64,000 bases of DNA from JAEUTH01 sp039931675 (GCA_039931675.1 JBDTRM010000147.1:1-64000), one strand, 5' to 3'. Counted from the first letter of the stretch, positions 52,728 through 62,022 are shown. Notes: a model not told the origin generated them from the sequence alone. Numbers and translations are program-made.

Positions 52728-53972
52728 TCAATAAGGCTGCAACTGCAATTGGTAATCAGCAAATTTCAAAACTGAAATATGGGAGTTTTCAAATCCATTA
52801 TCGGCATTTCCTTTTGAAAAATTGAAAAGCGATTGATTAAAATTCTTTTCTGCTTTGCTGAAATCTTTCCAGTTTTTATTATCACTGTTCATAGTGGTCA
52901 TAAATCCTTTCATCAGGTAAAAACCCTGGTATGCTTGCAAAAGCGGGTCAGCAGAATATTTGCTGATAAACTCTTTACGAAACTGAAGTAATTCAGCATC
53001 ACCATAATTAATAAAACTTGAAGTAAAAATTATGGTTTGCAATTTCTCTAAGGAAACCTCACTCACAGTTTCAAAATTTTCCCAGGTGGGAAGCCCGCAA
53101 ACCTGCAGGCGATATGTTTCGCTATTTTCAGCAAGGGTGTTAATCAATGGCGAAACAAAAGCTTCATCAGAAGATGCAATCACAATAAGATTTTTCTTTG
53201 CCTTATCTAACTTCTTCAATAAACCCTCTGTTTTTTCTATTGCGTAGTTTAGCTGTGTACACTTATCAGTAGTTGAAGATTCATTTGCAAGCGAACTGTC
53301 AATCCTGCCGGCAAACCATTCTCCTAATTCTTTCTCCTTTTTCACATCACGGTAAACCACTATGATTTTTTCTTTCGTATAATGACGGGCTATGTAGTCG
53401 GCCATTTCAATTATCATGGTTTGGTTATTAGGCAGGCAGGTTAGCAAATGTTGATTTCGGGTTGAAGCTGATTGCGCATAAACCAAAGCTGTTTTATTGT
53501 GTTCAGCATTTTTAACGATACCGGTTAAATTTGTTGACGAAGTATTCACAAATAACAAATCTGAATTATAAATGCGAATTCCCCTGATCATTGTTTCAAG
53601 TTTGGCGCTGTCACCAGAATCAAAGATTTTCAAATTAATTTTTAAGTGTTCCTGTTTAAAGGAATCAACAGCCATTTTTGCTCCTTCATAAAACTGTAAT
53701 GATGGAATAGAAGAAAGAAGAATTTCCTTTTCTTCTAAATCATTGACGGGAGGTTGCAGGTTTTCATCTAAATGGAATGGCATCAGGAAACCGATATTAT
53801 ATTCAGCCGTTTCTGGTTCAACTGGTTTTGTTGGCTCAACTTCAATCTTTGAAGTATCTTTTTTCTCGGCAACAGGAGTTATTGTTTTAACTGCTGATTG
53901 CTTCGGTTTACACAATGAAAAAAGGCATATTATAATGACTGCCATTAAAAAACCAATGCTTTTAAATTTCAT
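52728..53972 (-). CDS. predicted lipoprotein, periplasmic-binding-protein type I / amino-acid-ABC receptor-like
   Basis: The 414-residue protein has an N-terminal signal with a probable lipid-modified Cys (LFSLCKPKQ, Cys21), a Pro/Thr/Glu-rich linker, and a type 1 periplasmic-binding-like domain: NIGFLMPFHL, SLQFYEGAKMAVDSFK, TSSTNLTGIVKNAE and SRNQHLLTCLPNN-like regions. This resembles LppC/penicillin-binding-activator or Leu/Ile/Val receptor folds. No ABC transporter genes are adjacent, so a ligand-sensing or envelope-assembly role is at least as likely as uptake. Function not assigned. Confidence 0.72.
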   Translation of the reverse strand: MKFKSIGFLMAVIIICLFSLCKPKQSAVKTITPVAEKKDTSKIEVEPTKPVEPETAEYNIGFLMPFHLDENLQPPVNDLEEKEILLSSIPSLQFYEGAKMAVDSFKQEHLKINLKIFDSGDSAKLETMIRGIRIYNSDLLFVNTSSTNLTGIVKNAEHNKTALVYAQSASTRNQHLLTCLPNNQTMIIEMADYIARHYTKEKIIVVYRDVKKEKELGEWFAGRIDSSLANESSTTDKCTQLNYAIEKTEGLLKKLDKAKKNLIVIASSDEAFVSPLINTLAENSETYRLQVCGLPTWENFETVSEVSLEKLQTIIFTSSFINYGDAELLQFRKEFISKYSADPLLQAYQGFYLMKGFMTTMNSDNKNWKDFSKAEKNFNQSLFNFSKGNADNGFENSHISVLKFADYQLQLQPY

Positions 53973-54041
53973 TACCCCAAATTTATTGTTGAAGGTGCAA
54001 TGTAAAAAAGTTTGAGTTTACTATGTATAACAATCATGATA

Positions 54042-54077
54042 AAAAAATCCGCAAGGCTCTTTAAGGAACACTTGCGG
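54042..54077 (-). terminator. Rho-independent terminator (distal) for the LuxR-type gene
   Basis: On the minus strand the stem ATCCGCAAG / CTTGCGGAT is followed by seven T. The plus-strand equivalent of the T-tract is at 54042-54048. Confidence 0.75.
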
Positions 54078-54088
54078 ATATTAAAAAT

Positions 54089-54113
54089 GAGGTGTTTCAA
54101 TATGAAGCACCTC
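54089..54113 (-). terminator. hairpin (proximal) before the main terminator
   Basis: An 11-pair stem with one G-T pair (GAGGTGTTTCA / TGAAGCACCTC) and a 3-nt loop is followed on the minus strand by ATTTTTAAT. The two hairpins form a tandem terminator behind the small LuxR-type gene. Confidence 0.65.
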
Positions 54114-54298
54114 AATTACCCCATTATTACTTAACTGCTCATATCTTAAGGGGGGGATTTTATGTTAAATAACGAGTAATAAATATGCGCAATAAAGATA
54201 TGGCACATCAATATAAAAAATTACCCTTTATTCAGAACATAATAGTGGCATTCGTTTAAGGTAGTTAAACGGGCGCAATAGCGTGAATATTCAGCCTC

Positions 54299-54550
54299 TT
54301 AAATTAAAACATCATTGTAAAAAACTTCGCGTTTGCTAAGATCAACTGAAAAGCCCATATATAAGGCGTGAACAGTTAATTCAAAGTTATGATGAATGTC
54401 TAATTTGATATAAAGCTGTTTGAGATAAGTAGCCACAGTATGCACACTATGTTTCAAAATAGCGGCTATTTCCTTTGTAGCATAGCCAAGCAACAAATAC
54501 TTGATTATTTGTTGTTCAAGTTTGGTAAAATTGAATACGCGTGTTTTCAT
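54299..54550 (-). CDS. small LuxR/GerE-type helix-turn-helix protein
   Basis: The 83-residue protein is just the DNA-binding domain: LEQQIIKYLLLGYATKEIAAIL, HSVHTVATYLKQLYIKLDIH, as in LuxR/GerE regulators. There is no receiver, PAS or ligand domain. Its nearest relatives are probably orphan regulators or a detached output domain. It stands alone between two large intergenic regions with its own tandem terminator, and its upstream region (54551-54947) is AT-rich. Target unknown. Confidence 0.82.
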   Translation of the reverse strand: MKTRVFNFTKLEQQIIKYLLLGYATKEIAAILKHSVHTVATYLKQLYIKLDIHHNFELTVHALYMGFSVDLSKREVFYNDVLI

Positions 54551-54947
54551 TGATAGGGGATTTTAGAAAAAGAGAAAATGAGGGTAGTTTCACATTTGGA
54601 TTTAAGCAAATTCAGAAAAGATAATTTGAAAGATATTTTGCGATACAGACAATTTTATTGTTAGAAAAACAAAGCTGATTTCAAAAAGCATTGTGAAGAT
54701 AAGAAAATTATCGCAAGAATAAAAAATGATAGCTATTCGATTTGTTGAATTAAATTAATGTTTTAAAGCAAAATTCAATTTCTGATTTACTTAATATTAA
54801 TTCGGTTTGAGAAGGACAGTTAAATAGCAAAACACCTGAAATGCCATATTATATGGGCATTTGGAAATATGATATGGTCTTATAATTAATATTATGTTAA
54901 ATAGAATATTTTAAAATAAAGGAGACCATAGTCCCCTTTTTAAATCT
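54551..54947. other. 397-bp AT-rich intergenic region
   Basis: The stretch between the LuxR-type gene and the TPR gene contains no recognised coding region. Its right end holds the terminator at 54918-54939. Poly-A/T runs and GATATGG words occur; no clear -7 element for the LuxR-type gene was found. Confidence 0.5.
54918..54939 (-). terminator. Rho-independent terminator of the periplasmic TPR gene
   Basis: On the minus strand AAAGGGGACTATGGTCTCCTTT forms a 9-pair stem (one G-T) with loop TATG, 8 bp past the stop codon at 54948 and followed by a T-rich tract. Confidence 0.75.
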
Positions 54948-56126
54948 TTATTGCTTATCCATTAGTTTTTTAAGCTCTTCATATTTTGCAGTCTCCCCCG
55001 TGCGAACATATAACTGTTTCAATGAAAGCTGCGTACTTGGGTCTTTAGGATTTAATGCTAAAGCTTTTTCAAGATAAGGTTCAGCTTGTTTGAGCTTATC
55101 TGCAGCCTGTTTGTTTAAAGCATCTGCTTCCTTTTGTTTGTTCAATGGCATATTGTTAGCCTTATTGGCAAGTTCAGCTCCCTGGTTAAAATATAAAGCG
55201 CCAATGTTATAGTTGGCTTCAAAATAATCAGGCTTCTTGGCTATGGCGCTTGTATAATAGCCGGCAGATTTATTTACAAGTTCAGTATAGTTTTCAGGCT
55301 TTGGCAGATCGGTGCCTTTGGCATCTTTAGGATTAGCTAATTTGTCATAAATAGTTCCGGCTGCAAAATAAAGACTTGAATTTTCAGGGTCATGAGCGAT
55401 GGCCTGATCTAACATGGCTGCTGCTTTCTTATCATCACCACTCTGAAGTACTGAATTCAATTCTTCTATCATCAGGTTATTATCATTTGGAAACGCTTTG
55501 CGACCTTTTAGCAATGCTTCAGTAGCCTTATCTTTTTGACCTGCATTTTTATACAATTGGACTAATGACATATAAATTGCTGCATCCTGGTAATTCAGGG
55601 CAACTAATCTTTCATAATATCCAATAGCTTTTTCACTCATTCCGGCTTTGTCAGCGGCTAATGCACTGTTAACGATTGAACTGGTGTCGTTGGGATTTAT
55701 CTCCAGAATAGTTTCGAAACGCGTCAGAGCCTTGTTATAATCTTTAGCTTCATAAGAAGCCAAACCATCATTAAATATGCTGGCAGTAATAAAAGCCATG
55801 TATTGAGTTATCTCATCTTTGTATTCATACTTAGGATCAATTTCGAGCGCCTTTTTGTAGGATTTATAGGCCTCGCCCAATGGATCAGGACTTAGTGAAC
55901 CATATTTGGCATTCTTAAACATGCCTTGATAAATCTGACCGCGATAGTACCAGGTTTTTGCCATGCCCATGCTGCCTTCATTTACGCTGGCTTCGTCAAT
56001 GTATTGTTTGGCCTTATCAAGGTCTCCTTCTTTCATGTAGCTATAGGCTGTTTGAACTTTGGCCTTTTGAGAATACGCCAAACTGACACTAAGAATTGCT
56101 ACAGTTAAAACAATAAGTTTCTTCAT
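54948..56126 (-). CDS. secreted TPR protein
   Basis: The 392-residue protein has a signal peptide (about 1-19, ending LAYSQ) and about eight TPR units in order: AYSYMKEGDLDKAKQYIDEA, YKSYKKALEIDPKYEYKDEI, GLASYEAKDYNKALTRFETIL, ALAADKAGMSEKAIGYYERLV and further ones up to EPYLEKALALNPKDPSTQLS. It is probably periplasmic, and such proteins often organise envelope complexes. It is the first gene upstream of gyrA on the same strand with a gap of 120 bp; cotranscription is not clear. Its own terminator follows. Confidence 0.85.
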   Translation of the reverse strand: MKKLIVLTVAILSVSLAYSQKAKVQTAYSYMKEGDLDKAKQYIDEASVNEGSMGMAKTWYYRGQIYQGMFKNAKYGSLSPDPLGEAYKSYKKALEIDPKYEYKDEITQYMAFITASIFNDGLASYEAKDYNKALTRFETILEINPNDTSSIVNSALAADKAGMSEKAIGYYERLVALNYQDAAIYMSLVQLYKNAGQKDKATEALLKGRKAFPNDNNLMIEELNSVLQSGDDKKAAAMLDQAIAHDPENSSLYFAAGTIYDKLANPKDAKGTDLPKPENYTELVNKSAGYYTSAIAKKPDYFEANYNIGALYFNQGAELANKANNMPLNKQKEADALNKQAADKLKQAEPYLEKALALNPKDPSTQLSLKQLYVRTGETAKYEELKKLMDKQ

Positions 56127-56245
56127 TTTGAATGTTTTATGATATTATAGTTGTAGTACTTGAAGTTTTACTTTAATAAATAAAAAGAATCTTATAAATG
56201 AAACGAAATGTGTCTGACACACTTGAGGAGTCTGACACGAAACGC

Positions 56246-58846
56246 CTAATTCTCTTCTCCTTTTTCTTCCGCATTATCGGCAGCAGGATTTTCATTTGCA
56301 TCTGGAGTTTCATCGCTAACATTGGGTTCTGTTGAGCTTTCTATTGCGGGAACACCGTTTGCAATTGTTATGCCTTCGGCAATGATAGTTTCATCTTCGA
56401 TGGCTTTTTCATCTATTTTACATACTGAGGCAATTGAATCATCATCATCTAATTTGATAACCCTTACTCCTTGTGTTGCGCGACCTTGTACACGGAGACT
56501 ACTTACTTCCATGCGAATGGTGACTCCTGATTTGTTGATAATCATTATCTGGTCGCCTTCTTCTACCGTTTTTATTGCGATAAGCTTTCCTGTTTTTTCT
56601 GTTACATTCAATGTGCGGACGCCTTTACCTCCGCGTTTGATGGTACGATAATCTTCAAGGTCGGAACGCTTGCCGTAGCCGTTTTCTGAAACAACCAATA
56701 TCGTTTCTTTTTGTGGGTCTAAAATACAAACGAATCCTATAACCTCATCCTTTTCATCACTCATCCTTACTCCTGTTACTCCTATTGAATTTCGGCCAAC
56801 GGCACGAACATTAGCTTCATTAAAACGGATAGCTCTGCCCGATCTGGTTGCAAGGATTATTTCATTCTTACCGTTGGTTAATCTTGCTTCAAGCAATTCA
56901 TCACCTTCTTCGATGTTAATGGCATTGATACCATTCTGACGCACACGGCTGTATGCTTCAAGAAGGGTTTTCTTTACCACACCGTTCTTTGTGGCCATTA
57001 CTATAAAGTTACTATTGATGTATTCTTCATTATTCAAATCTTTTACATTAATGAAGGCTTTAACTTTATCATCAGGAGGAATTTGAATGAGGTTCTGAAT
57101 GGCGCGTCCCTTCTGGGTTTTGTTGCCTTCGGGAATTTCAAATGCGCGTAACCAGAAGCATCTTCCTTTTTCGGTAAATAATAAAATGTAATTATGATTG
57201 GTTGCAATGAAAAGATGTTCTACGAAGTCTTCATCTCTTGTTGCACTGCCTTGACTGCCTCTGCCACCACGGTTTTGGGTGCGGTATTCGGTTAAAGGGG
57301 TACGTTTGATATATCCTAAATGTGATATTGTAATTACAACGGCATCATCAGCAATAATATCTTCCATTGAGATATCATCACCCTGGTAAACGATTTCAGT
57401 TCTGCGCTCATCGCCATATTTATCTCTAACTTCAATTGCTTCTTCTCTGAGGATTTTCATTCTTAATTCTTCACTATCCAAAATCTCATTAAGATATTTA
57501 ATCATCTCCATGAGGTCGGCATATTCTGCTTTAATCTTATCGCGCTCTAAGCCCGTTAAACGTTGCAGACGCATTTCGAGAATGGCTTTTGCCTGAATCT
57601 CGCTTAGGGCGAAACGTTCCATTAAGCCTGTTTGGGCTTCATTAGGAGTTTGAGATGCACGGATAAGAGCAATCACCTCGTCCAAATGGTCAAGCGCTAT
57701 AAGCAAACCTTCTAAAATGTGGGCGCGCTTTTGGGCCTCGGCCAGTTCGAATTTGGTTTTGCGAACCAATACATCGTGACGGTGAACTACGTAATGAGAA
57801 ATGAGATCGCGCAGGTTCAACATCTCGGGGCGACCATGAACAAGGGCAATGTTATTTACACTAAATGAAGTTTGTAAAGCGGTGTATTTAAAGAGGTTAT
57901 TGATAACCACATTAGCCATTGCATCGCGCTTAATTTCGTAAACCAAACGAATGCCTTCTTTATTGCTTTCGTTGCGCATGTCGCTTATGCCCTCTAACTT
58001 TTTATCGTTAATGAGGTCTTTGGTCTTTTCGAGCATTTCGGCATAGTTAACCTGGAATGGCACTTCGTGAACGATGATGCGCTCGCGACCATTAGCTAAA
58101 TTCTCGATGGTATATTTTGCGCGAAGCACTACCCTGCCGCGTCCCGTAAGGAAAGCATCCTTAACTCCGCTGTATCCATAAATGATACCGCCTGTAGGGA
58201 AATCTGGAGCTTTAACATGCTGCATGAGTTCCTCAATGGTTATGTCTTTATTGTCAATGTAAGCGATTACGGCATTGAGACATTCAGTAAGGTTATGTGG
58301 CGCCATATTGGTTGCCATACCTACTGCGATGCCTGCTGCGCCATTCACCAGCAAGTTTGGGAAACGTGACGGAAGCACGGTTGGCTCCTGCAAGGTATCG
58401 TCAAAATTATTACGAAAGTCAACGGTTTCTTTTTCAATATCGGCAAGCATTTCTTCGGCAAGTTTCTTTAAGCGTGCCTCTGTGTAACGCATTGCCGCTG
58501 GACGGTCGCCTTCCATGCTGCCGAAGTTACCCTGCCCGTCAACGAGCGGGTATCTTAAACTCCATTCCTGAGCCATGCGCACCATAGTATCATATACTGA
58601 TGAATCGCCATGCGGGTGATACTTACCCATTACCTCTCCAACAATACGTGCAGACTTCTTGTAAGCGCGGTTGCTCAACACTCCCAAATCCAGCATCCCG
58701 TACAAAACCCTGCGGTGAACAGGCTTTAAACCATCGCGCACATCGGGCAGCGCACGACTTACTATTACCGACATTGAATAATCAATGTAGGCTGTTTTCA
58801 TCTCATCTTCGATGTTAATCTTAATTATATTCTCGCCCTCAGCCAT
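56246..58846 (-). CDS. gyrA: DNA gyrase subunit A
   Basis: The 866-residue protein has the N-terminal breakage-reunion domain with catalytic Tyr121 (AAMRYTEARL), the DNA gate region, a long coiled coil, and a C-terminal six-bladed beta-pinwheel. The quinolone-resistance-determining stretch reads HPHGDSSVYDTMVRM, with Ser and Asp at the usual resistance positions, so no classic resistance substitution is seen. A GyrA box is present in a variant form (QNRGGRG; the usual is QRRGGKG), plus a similar RGGKG. The acidic C-terminal tail (ADNAEEKGEEN) is long. Length is normal for Bacteroidota. Confidence 0.97.
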   Translation of the reverse strand: MAEGENIIKINIEDEMKTAYIDYSMSVIVSRALPDVRDGLKPVHRRVLYGMLDLGVLSNRAYKKSARIVGEVMGKYHPHGDSSVYDTMVRMAQEWSLRYPLVDGQGNFGSMEGDRPAAMRYTEARLKKLAEEMLADIEKETVDFRNNFDDTLQEPTVLPSRFPNLLVNGAAGIAVGMATNMAPHNLTECLNAVIAYIDNKDITIEELMQHVKAPDFPTGGIIYGYSGVKDAFLTGRGRVVLRAKYTIENLANGRERIIVHEVPFQVNYAEMLEKTKDLINDKKLEGISDMRNESNKEGIRLVYEIKRDAMANVVINNLFKYTALQTSFSVNNIALVHGRPEMLNLRDLISHYVVHRHDVLVRKTKFELAEAQKRAHILEGLLIALDHLDEVIALIRASQTPNEAQTGLMERFALSEIQAKAILEMRLQRLTGLERDKIKAEYADLMEMIKYLNEILDSEELRMKILREEAIEVRDKYGDERRTEIVYQGDDISMEDIIADDAVVITISHLGYIKRTPLTEYRTQNRGGRGSQGSATRDEDFVEHLFIATNHNYILLFTEKGRCFWLRAFEIPEGNKTQKGRAIQNLIQIPPDDKVKAFINVKDLNNEEYINSNFIVMATKNGVVKKTLLEAYSRVRQNGINAINIEEGDELLEARLTNGKNEIILATRSGRAIRFNEANVRAVGRNSIGVTGVRMSDEKDEVIGFVCILDPQKETILVVSENGYGKRSDLEDYRTIKRGGKGVRTLNVTEKTGKLIAIKTVEEGDQIMIINKSGVTIRMEVSSLRVQGRATQGVRVIKLDDDDSIASVCKIDEKAIEDETIIAEGITIANGVPAIESSTEPNVSDETPDANENPAADNAEEKGEEN

Positions 58847-59012
58847 TTATTTTGTTGTGTTTTATTTTAAAATTTTGTTGCGCGAATAACGAATATTTTT
58901 TGCGTTAATAAAAGCGAAAATGATGAATGAAATTAACAAGTTATCACGAAAGTGTAAAATGGTTTTTTGGTTTCTTGTTTCACGTTTAAAGTTTGCGACT
59001 TTTCGATTGGAT

Positions 59013-59044
59013 AAACCTTATAGGTTTTAAAACCTATAAGGTTT
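59013..59044. repeat. 32-bp perfect palindrome
   Basis: AAACCTTATAGGTTTT followed by its exact reverse complement. No spacer or U-tract. I recognise it as a repeat type interspersed in Bacteroidota; here it sits in the region upstream of gyrA. Confidence 0.75.
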
Positions 59045-59068
59045 TGCCTGCAGGTATAAAAAGAAAAG

Positions 59069-59094
59069 AGGCGCGGATCCCCCAACCCGCGCCT
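59069..59094 (-). terminator. terminator-like hairpin upstream of gyrA
   Basis: The stem AGGCGCGG / CCGCGCCT (8 bp) has a 10-nt loop and is far more G+C-rich than its surroundings. On the minus strand CTTTTCTTTTTAT follows, fitting a terminator for a transcript starting between here and the tRNA, or a leader attenuator of gyrA. Which of these applies is unclear. Confidence 0.5.
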
Positions 59095-59481
59095 AAAAAC
59101 GACCTTATACTAAAAAAACAATAAATTATTAAAACTATTTTTTGAAGACCTTAACTCTGTGAAATGAGGGATTAAGAATTATGGTTGTTAATGTTGTTAT
59201 TTGTCGTAATGCGTAATGTAAAATGTTCAAGCCTGCATGGTCTTATATATGGTCAATCTTAACAGGATCATAATGGTTTTCAAATTTCTGAAAAGATGGT
59301 TTTATGCAACTAAAGATATATTAAGGATTACGGGTAATAATTATCCAAACGTAGGATTTTAATATTTCGGAAAACCTGCAATTAAGTAAACGTAAAAATT
59401 CCTACTGCAAAGCCTGCTTAATTTTGGGTAAAGCCACTAATTGATAAAACCTTATGAATTGTGCTGCCTGATATAGTAAAC

Positions 59482-59508
59482 AAAAAAGGCATTGCTGATA
59501 GCAATGCC
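59482..59508 (-). terminator. Rho-independent terminator of tRNA-Ser
   Basis: On the minus strand GGCATTGCT, ATC, AGCAATGCC forms a 9-bp stem with a 3-nt loop, followed by six T. It begins about 15 bp beyond the CCA end of the tRNA. Confidence 0.85.
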
Positions 59509-59523
59509 CGTAGTGTTAGTGTG

Positions 59524-59613
59524 TGGCGGAGAGTTAGGGATTCGAACCCCAGGAGGCTTTAACACCTCAACAGTTTTCAAGACTGCCGCAATCGACCACT
59601 CTGCCAACTCTCC
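59524..59613 (-). tRNA. tRNA-Ser (anticodon TGA)
   Basis: The 90-nt minus-strand sequence begins GGAGAGTTGGCAGAGTGG and ends ACTCTCCGCCA, with pairing acceptor arms, GGTTCGAATCC T-arm and a long class II variable arm as expected for serine. The anticodon loop CTTGAAA carries TGA. The CCA end is encoded. A promoter and a terminator flank it, so it is a single-gene transcript. Confidence 0.95.
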
Positions 59614-59618
59614 GGGCG

Positions 59619-59649
59619 CGAAAGTACATCTTCAAATTACAGTGCAAAA
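59619..59649 (-). promoter_or_regulatory. promoter of tRNA-Ser
   Basis: Minus strand: TTTTG at 59645-59649 as the -33 element and TACTTTCG (59619-59626; one mismatch to TAnnTTTG) as the -7 element, 18 bp apart, ending 6 nt before the first base of the tRNA. Confidence 0.5.
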
Positions 59650-59766
59650 TTTTTTTTGAAAATATATTTATTGCCACCTATTGACAAATAGATTGTTTTC
59701 ACATTACACTTTCTACTTTAAAATTCTAATTTTACACAATGTATATTTACTCTAATTGCTAAGTCA

Positions 59767-61239
59767 ATGAAACGCATCATCATTTACATCTCACTATTAT
59801 TTGTTGTTTTAAATACACATTCATCCGAATCAAAAAATCTACAGGCAATGTTTTCGCATGGCCGCTTTTACTCTATTAAAGATGGACCTTTTATTGAAAC
59901 CTACCTTTCTGTTTCGGGCTACTCTGTTAATTATATAAAAAATAAAGATGGGTTATACCAGGCAACAATTAATGTAACGCTGAAAGTGAAAAATGAAACA
60001 GGCGCTGTGGTTCATAACGACAGTTATAATCTCATGAGTCCTGCTATTAGTGATACTACGCAAACTTCTTTTAATTTTATTGACCAACAGCGAATTCCAT
60101 TGCCAAACGGTTCATACAAATTTGACCTTGCCATAGCAGATAAGAATGGCAGCGGAAAAACTTTTACTTCAAGTGATTCAATAAAGCTCGACTTTAATCC
60201 TTCTACAATTAATATGAGCGATTTGGTAATGATTGACAGTTATAAAAAATCAGAGCAGGAAAACAAATTAACTAAGAGTGGTTATGACCTGGTTCCTTAT
60301 GTGGATAATTTTTTTCCAAAGAATGTGAGTGCTCTTAAATTTTATGCTGAGGTTTATAATGCCTCAAAAGTATTGGGTAGTGGCACTCCTTACCTGCTAC
60401 GGTACCACATAGAAAATTATGACAGCAAGCAGGTATTGGATGATTACAGTGTTACAAAAAAACAAAATGCAGAAGATGTGAGCGTGATTTTAAGTGAGTT
60501 TAATATAAGTGAACTGGCTTCGGGTAATTATAATTTGATTGTGGAGTTGCGCGATAAGAACAATCAATTGCTGGCCTTTAATGAAAGTTATTTTCAGCGG
60601 AGTAATATGGAAGCAAGTTTAAGCCAGGGTAAAATTGAAAACATAAGGGTTGAAAATACTTTTGTTTCAAAAATGATTAATCATGATGAGCTTACTGATA
60701 ACCTTGCAAGCCTTCGCCCAATATGTAATGCAGTAGAAAGCACATGGCAGGAAAACCAATTGAAGATGGCAGATAACACATTGATGCAACAGTTTTTTTA
60801 TGATTTTTGGTATAGAAGAAATCCTGCAGATCCTGAAAAAGGCTGGAACGATTATAAAATTGAATTAGCCAAGGCGCAAAAACTTTATGGCAATAAGTTT
60901 TTAAAGGGCTACAACTCAGAGCGTGGCAGGGTGTTTTTACAATATGGATCGCCAAATTCTATAGTTAAAAATGATTACGAGCCTGATGCTTATCCTTATG
61001 AAATATGGCAGTATTACAAAATTAAAAATCAAACTAACCGCAAGTTCGTTTTCTACAATCCTGAAATTGTTGGTGAAGATTACAAACTACTTCACTCTGA
61101 TATGCCGGGCGAAATTTCGAATGCTAACTGGAACATGGCTTTGTATAAACGCAATTCGCAAACAAACAACATGGATATTGAGAAACGCCAGCAGTTTATA
61201 GGCAATCAAAGCCAGGAAACTTTTGATAATCCTAAGTAA
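59767..61239 (+). CDS. GWxTD-domain protein
   Basis: The 490-residue protein has a signal peptide (about 1-20), a beta-sandwich N-terminal half (VSGYSVNYIKNKDGLYQATI ... LSEFNISELASGNYNLIVEL) and the C-terminal GWxTD domain (about 330-445; RNPADPEKGWNDYKIELAKA, LKGYNSERGRVFLQYGSP, PYEIWQYYKI). The family is confined mainly to Bacteroidota and related phyla; its role is unknown. An alternative name is not justified. The following gene begins 39 bp downstream, so they may be cotranscribed. Confidence 0.9.
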   Translation: MKRIIIYISLLFVVLNTHSSESKNLQAMFSHGRFYSIKDGPFIETYLSVSGYSVNYIKNKDGLYQATINVTLKVKNETGAVVHNDSYNLMSPAISDTTQTSFNFIDQQRIPLPNGSYKFDLAIADKNGSGKTFTSSDSIKLDFNPSTINMSDLVMIDSYKKSEQENKLTKSGYDLVPYVDNFFPKNVSALKFYAEVYNASKVLGSGTPYLLRYHIENYDSKQVLDDYSVTKKQNAEDVSVILSEFNISELASGNYNLIVELRDKNNQLLAFNESYFQRSNMEASLSQGKIENIRVENTFVSKMINHDELTDNLASLRPICNAVESTWQENQLKMADNTLMQQFFYDFWYRRNPADPEKGWNDYKIELAKAQKLYGNKFLKGYNSERGRVFLQYGSPNSIVKNDYEPDAYPYEIWQYYKIKNQTNRKFVFYNPEIVGEDYKLLHSDMPGEISNANWNMALYKRNSQTNNMDIEKRQQFIGNQSQETFDNPK

Positions 61240-61278
61240 TATGATTCTTTTGCCTGGCAAAGATTTAGCTTTAAACTT

Positions 61279-61974
61279 ATGTTGCTAACCATTGAATCGT
61301 TAAAGGATTTAAATTCTAATATTGTTCAGCCTGTCATAGAAGCTCAATATCATACACCTGTTTGGTTTGACATTGCAGCAACTTTTCTTTTTGCAATTAC
61401 AGGTTCGGTTAAGGCAATTGATAAAGGCTATGATTATATAGGATTACTTACGCTTGCATTGGTTTCAAGTGTTGGCGGTGGTATTATAAGAGATCTTTTG
61501 TTAGACGTGGGTCCACCGGTAGCTTTAAAAAATTATTTCTTTTTAGTGGCCGTAATGTGTGGAGCTGTGGTGGCTGTTCTATTTTATAATCAGTTACATC
61601 ATATCAGAAGGCTCATTATTGTTGTGGATGCATTGTCATTAGGAATTTACGCAGTGGTGGGTGCTCAAAAAACTATAGATGTTGGATTAAATGTGCTTGC
61701 CGCAATGATCATTGGTTTTATGAATGCTTCGTTTGGCGGTGTAATACGCGATGTGCTGATGAATGAAGAACCACAACTTTTTAAGCCCGGACAGTTTTAT
61801 GCAGCTGCAGCAGTTGCAGGACTTTCAGTTTATATGGCTTTGGTGGTTGGATTTGAATTTAACTCTTACTATGCAGCCACCATTTGCATTATTGTAACCA
61901 CCATCATTCGCCTGCTTTCTCTTAAGTATAACTGGAAGACACACTCTTTTAAAAGATTCATTAAAAAGAAATAA
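61279..61974 (+). CDS. TRIC-type (UPF0126) cation channel family protein
   Basis: The 231-residue membrane protein has seven hydrophobic segments and the two internal UPF0126 repeats, each with a GGGxIRD or GGxIRD motif (SSVGGGIIRDLLL and NASFGGVIRDVLM). Relatives are homotrimeric cation channels or glycine-responsive transporters. It has an N-terminal extension of about 25 residues compared with the short forms. Located in the inner membrane. It follows the GWxTD gene on the same strand. Confidence 0.92.
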   Translation: MLLTIESLKDLNSNIVQPVIEAQYHTPVWFDIAATFLFAITGSVKAIDKGYDYIGLLTLALVSSVGGGIIRDLLLDVGPPVALKNYFFLVAVMCGAVVAVLFYNQLHHIRRLIIVVDALSLGIYAVVGAQKTIDVGLNVLAAMIIGFMNASFGGVIRDVLMNEEPQLFKPGQFYAAAAVAGLSVYMALVVGFEFNSYYAATICIIVTTIIRLLSLKYNWKTHSFKRFIKKK

Positions 61975-62022
61975 GTTATTTCTCAAGTAAGGAATTTACA
62001 ATTTTATCATGCAATCTCTTTT

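Larger units (their letters stand above)
53973..54298. other. 326-bp intergenic region with two minus-strand terminators
   Basis: Apart from the two hairpins listed below, AT-rich DNA without a recognised gene lies between the binding-protein-like gene and the LuxR-type gene. Confidence 0.5.
58847..59523. other. gyrA upstream region and a cryptic terminator-like hairpin
   Basis: The region contains a 32-bp palindrome (59013-59044), a G+C-rich hairpin (59069-59094) and the tRNA-Ser terminator (59482-59508). The section 59100-59480 is AT-rich, without an ORF of note or a recognised RNA. No TAnnTTTG element was found close to the gyrA start. Confidence 0.5.

Noticed and set aside
56246..58846. 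Quinolone-resistance substitution in GyrA
   Set aside because: The Ser and Asp residues at the usual resistance positions are present in GDSSVYD.
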